From CAVROT01 sp963722905 (lineage in GTDB: Bacteria > Pseudomonadota > Alphaproteobacteria > Rhodobacterales > Rhodobacteraceae), in the NCBI GenBank assembly GCA_963722905.1, contig CAVROT010000016.1, positions 1-64,000 on the forward strand: a stretch of 64,000 nucleotides of DNA. Direction: 5' to 3'. A model generated the notes under the pieces. The model did no database searches, was not told the origin of the DNA, and saw only the letters and a list, made by a program, of their open reading frames with translations. This document shows positions 61,498-64,000 of this stretch, in pieces; position 1 is the first letter of the stretch; the number at the start of each line of letters is the position of its first letter. The position numbers and the translations under genes were made by a program.

Positions 61498-62522
61498 CGG
61501 CGTTTCGCTATGGCCTGGTCGGGGCCGGGATGGTGTCCGACATCCTTCACCGGGCAGCGGCGGCTTCGGGCGGGCGACTGCGCATCGACACGGTGCTCGC
61601 CCGATCCGAGGCGTCGCGAAGCCAGATCGCCGATGCATATGGCGTCGATGCCGTCGGAACGATCGATGCCCTGTTGGCGACGCGCCCGGACGCCGTGATC
61701 CTTGCGACCCCGCCGGATGCGCGAAAGGAGCTTACGGCATCCTGTGCCAGGGCCGGGATACCGGTTCTTTCCGAAAAGCCGCTGGAACGCACGACGGCGG
61801 CGGCGGAGGATCTGATCGCGCGAATGGGCGATGTCCCGCACGGGATCGTCCTTCAGCACCGGATGCGCCCGGCCAGCCGCGCCGCGCGCGACCTTCTGGA
61901 TGGCGGGACGCTGGGCAGCGTCCGCCTGCTGCGCGTCGACGTGCCTTGGTGGCGTGATCCGTCCTACTATCGTGCGCCGGGCCGGGGCAGCTATGCCCGC
62001 GACGGCGGTGGCGTTTTGCTGACGCAGGCGATCCATGCGCTGGACATGGGTCTGTGGCTGACCGGCGGGTCCGTCGCGCGCGTGCAGGGGGCGGCGTTCT
62101 GCGCGCTGCATGACCTCGAGGCCGAGGACAGCGCCGTCGCGGGCCTGACCTTCGACACCGGCGCGGTCGGTCTGGTGATGGCGACGACGGCCGCCTTCCC
62201 CGGCGCGCCTGAGACGGTCGAGCTGGTCTGCGACGGCGCGACGCTCCGCCTGACCTCCGGACGGCTGGAGGTCCTCTACCGCGACGGGCGGGTCGAGACC
62301 GCGGGCCACGGGGGCGGCGCCGGCTCGGGTGCCGATCCGATGGCGTTCGTGCCGGACTGGCACCTCGCCGTCATGGACGATTTCGCATGCGCGGTTCGCG
62401 AGGGCCGCGATCCCGCCATTCCGGCGCGCGCCGCGCTGCCGGTGCACCGCGTCGTCGACGCGATCGCCGTCTCCGCCCGCGAGGGCAGGGCGGTGGACCT
62501 GCCGCCCCCAGGCGGCCACTGA
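61494..62522 (+). CDS. Gfo/Idh/MocA-family NAD(P)-dependent oxidoreductase
   Basis: A 342-residue dehydrogenase for sugars, inositols or related polyols. The Rossmann motif is YGLVGAGMVSDILHRAA, and the family lysine lies in VLSEKPLERT. GGGVLLTQAIHALDMGLWL holds the conserved His and Asp of the active site. It precedes the TRAP binding-protein gene by 19 bases and probably oxidises the compound that transporter brings in. Confidence 0.9.
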   Translation: MTAFRYGLVGAGMVSDILHRAAAASGGRLRIDTVLARSEASRSQIADAYGVDAVGTIDALLATRPDAVILATPPDARKELTASCARAGIPVLSEKPLERTTAAAEDLIARMGDVPHGIVLQHRMRPASRAARDLLDGGTLGSVRLLRVDVPWWRDPSYYRAPGRGSYARDGGGVLLTQAIHALDMGLWLTGGSVARVQGAAFCALHDLEAEDSAVAGLTFDTGAVGLVMATTAAFPGAPETVELVCDGATLRLTSGRLEVLYRDGRVETAGHGGGAGSGADPMAFVPDWHLAVMDDFACAVREGRDPAIPARAALPVHRVVDAIAVSAREGRAVDLPPPGGH

Positions 62523-62541
62523 CACAAAAGGGAGGAAGACC

Positions 62542-63504
62542 ATGAACAGATTGACCCTGGCCGCCGCAATGTTGGCCAGCACCGCGATCGCCGTACAAGC
62601 GCAGGAGCTGCGTGGCTGGAACACCCACGTGCCCGACTATCCCGTGTCCATCGCGCTCGACCGCTTCGTCGAGATGGTCGAGGAACGGACCGACGGCCGC
62701 ATCCAGATGCAGAACTACCACGGCGCCACGCTGGGCGAGGGCGAGTTCGCGACCGAGCAGCTGCAGTTCGGCGCGCTGGACTACGGCGTGTTCTCGACCG
62801 CGCCCATGGTCAACACCGTGAAAGAGCTGGGCGTCGCTTCCCTGCCTTATGTCTTCAAGGACCCCGAGCATCAGTACCGCGTGATGGAAGGTCCGATCGG
62901 CGAAGATATCGCCGCCGCCATGGGCGAGGCCAACATGGTGCCCCTGTCCTGGTTCGCCTCGGGCAGCCGCAGCTTCTATGCCAATTCTCCGCTCAATTCG
63001 GTCGAGGACATCGCGGGCAAGAAGTTCCGGGTGCAGAACTCCGACATCAACGTCGCCATGGTCGAGGCGCTGGGCGCGAACGCCACGCCCCTGCCCTTTG
63101 GCGAGGTCTATACCTCGATCCAGTCGGGCGTCGTGGACGGGGCCGAGAACAACTGGCCCAGCTACGAGTCGACCGGGCATTTCGAGGTGGCGCCCTACTA
63201 CATCATCGACAACCACACGATCGTCCCCGAGGGCATCATCTTCGCCAAGACCACCTGGGACCGCTTCAGCGAGGAAGATCAGGCCATCGTCCGCGAGGCC
63301 GCGCAGGAGGCCGCTATCTACCAGCGAGAGCTCTGGGCCGAGCGCGAGACGAAATCGCGCGAGATCGTCGAGGCAGGCGGCGCCACCATCGTCGAGGGCG
63401 TCGACACCGCGACCTTCTCGGACAAGATGGCCCCGGTCTATGAGGAGTTCGCGTCCGACCCGGTGGTCGCCGACCTGCTCGAGCGGATCCAGCAAACCGA
63501 CTGA
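62542..63504 (+). CDS. TRAP transporter solute-binding protein (DctP family)
   Basis: A 320-residue periplasmic binding protein. A signal peptide (LTLAAAMLASTAIAVQA) and a GGGAGG ribosome site mark the start. Family features are MQNYHGATLGEGEFATEQLQ, WFASGSRSFYANSPL, IAGKKFRVQNSDI (the conserved carboxylate-binding Arg) and IQSGVVDGAENNWPSYES. The DctP family takes up organic acids such as uronates, aldonates and dicarboxylates. With a GntR/FCD regulator and an oxidoreductase, a sugar acid is likely. Confidence 0.93.
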   Translation: MNRLTLAAAMLASTAIAVQAQELRGWNTHVPDYPVSIALDRFVEMVEERTDGRIQMQNYHGATLGEGEFATEQLQFGALDYGVFSTAPMVNTVKELGVASLPYVFKDPEHQYRVMEGPIGEDIAAAMGEANMVPLSWFASGSRSFYANSPLNSVEDIAGKKFRVQNSDINVAMVEALGANATPLPFGEVYTSIQSGVVDGAENNWPSYESTGHFEVAPYYIIDNHTIVPEGIIFAKTTWDRFSEEDQAIVREAAQEAAIYQRELWAERETKSREIVEAGGATIVEGVDTATFSDKMAPVYEEFASDPVVADLLERIQQTD

Positions 63505-63580
63505 CCCGCAAGAGGTCGCCGTGGCGGGGCCCATGACGCCGGTCCCGCCACAAATTTCGTTAGCCATGTCAGGAGCGCCG

Positions 63581-64000
63581 ATGCTCTGGAAACCCTTCGA
63601 TCACCTGTCGCGTGCGGTGGTCGCCTTCAGTTCGGTCGCTCTGGTCCTGCTGGTGGCATTCACGGGCTGGCAGGTCTGGGGGCGCTACGTCCTCAACGAT
63701 ACCCCGACATGGACCGAGAAGGCGGCGCTTCTGTTGATCCTGGTCGTGGCGCTACCGATGGCCGCCGTCGGATTGCGCGAGAATTTCCACCTCGGGATCG
63801 ACTATGTCAGCGACCTTCTGCCCCCGCGGGCGCGGCTCCGGCTCAAGGTGGTGAATTCGGTCGTGATCGGGGTGTTCGGCATTGCGATGATCTTCGGATC
63901 CTGGCCGCTGGTGGTGGGCACCTGGGGGCGGGCGATTCCGCTGATCGGGCTGCCGCAGGGGCTGCAATACGCGCCGCTGATCCTGACCGGCATCCTGATC
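63581..64000 (+). CDS. TRAP transporter small permease (DctQ family), partial at window end
   Basis: The first 140 residues of the four-helix TRAP subunit. The start at 63581 has AGGAG six bases upstream; the in-frame ATG at 63566 lacks one. Helices are visible in VVAFSSVALVLLVAFTGW, AALLLILVVALPMAAVGL and SVVIGVFGIAMIFGSWPL. FTGWQVWGRYVLNDTPTWTE is the typical DctQ motif. The large permease gene should follow beyond the window. Confidence 0.9.
   Translation, partial: MLWKPFDHLSRAVVAFSSVALVLLVAFTGWQVWGRYVLNDTPTWTEKAALLLILVVALPMAAVGLRENFHLGIDYVSDLLPPRARLRLKVVNSVVIGVFGIAMIFGSWPLVVGTWGRAIPLIGLPQGLQYAPLILTGILI

Overview
This window is a high-GC chromosomal segment of an alphaproteobacterium, most likely a member of the Rhodobacteraceae (Roseobacter/Rhodobacter group). 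The evidence is a near-complete gene transfer agent (GTA) structural cluster in the RcGTA gene order, an HvrA-type H-NS-like protein, a LuxR/LuxI pair, a SitABCD metal transporter, and pervasive ATGA/GTGA start-stop overlaps. No tRNA, rRNA or CRISPR array was seen.

Layout. 1-693: 3' part of sdhB. 955-9792: a polysaccharide locus with two family-2 glycosyltransferases, a sulfotransferase, a large secreted glycanase-like protein, a PglK/MsbA-type flippase ABC exporter and a small exported protein; together they suggest synthesis, sulfation and export of a surface glycan. 9944-13615: sitDCBA Mn/Fe importer. 13798-15453: MFS exporter. 16029-17905: HvrA-like regulator and a PlsB-type acyltransferase. 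18147-19802: quorum-sensing module (small protein, luxR, luxI). 19845-23124: RecD-like helicase, then a TIGR02186 protein with a TauE/SafE permease. 23250-29489: nucleoside ABC importer (BMP-type binding protein, double ATPase, two permeases) with purine nucleoside phosphorylase and two small unassigned genes inside the operon. 29647-34654: housekeeping genes rimI, tsaB, nfuA, an acetyltransferase, uspA, a membrane protein of unknown function and a class IV aminotransferase.

34888-47363 is the GTA cluster: portal, protease, capsid, adaptor, stopper, tail terminator, tail tube, chaperones, tape measure, distal tail, hub, peptidase, the large tip protein and a small trailing gene. They are all on the + strand and mostly overlap. 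The terminase genes (g1/g2) that normally precede the portal are not here. cysE follows at once. 48612-53703 is a glnT-glxDCB cluster (type III glutamine synthetase or gamma-glutamylmethylamide synthetase, plus a three-subunit glutamate-synthase-like enzyme) with an XRE-cupin regulator and a perfect palindrome between regulator and operon.

53704-60510 is an accessory, decaying region. It holds a three-gene operon in ruins (including a haloalkane-dehalogenase-like alpha/beta hydrolase), an AT-rich DUF5765-type membrane protein gene, an IS3-family element, an intact IS256-family element with visible inverted repeats, and a truncated second IS3-family element. Related short palindromic repeats sit inside the coding sequences of both IS3 elements and break or lengthen them.

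60597-64000 is a catabolic locus: a GntR/FadR-family repressor diverges from a Gfo/Idh/MocA dehydrogenase and a TRAP transporter (binding protein plus partial small permease), with a FadR-type operator and a short translated leader between them.
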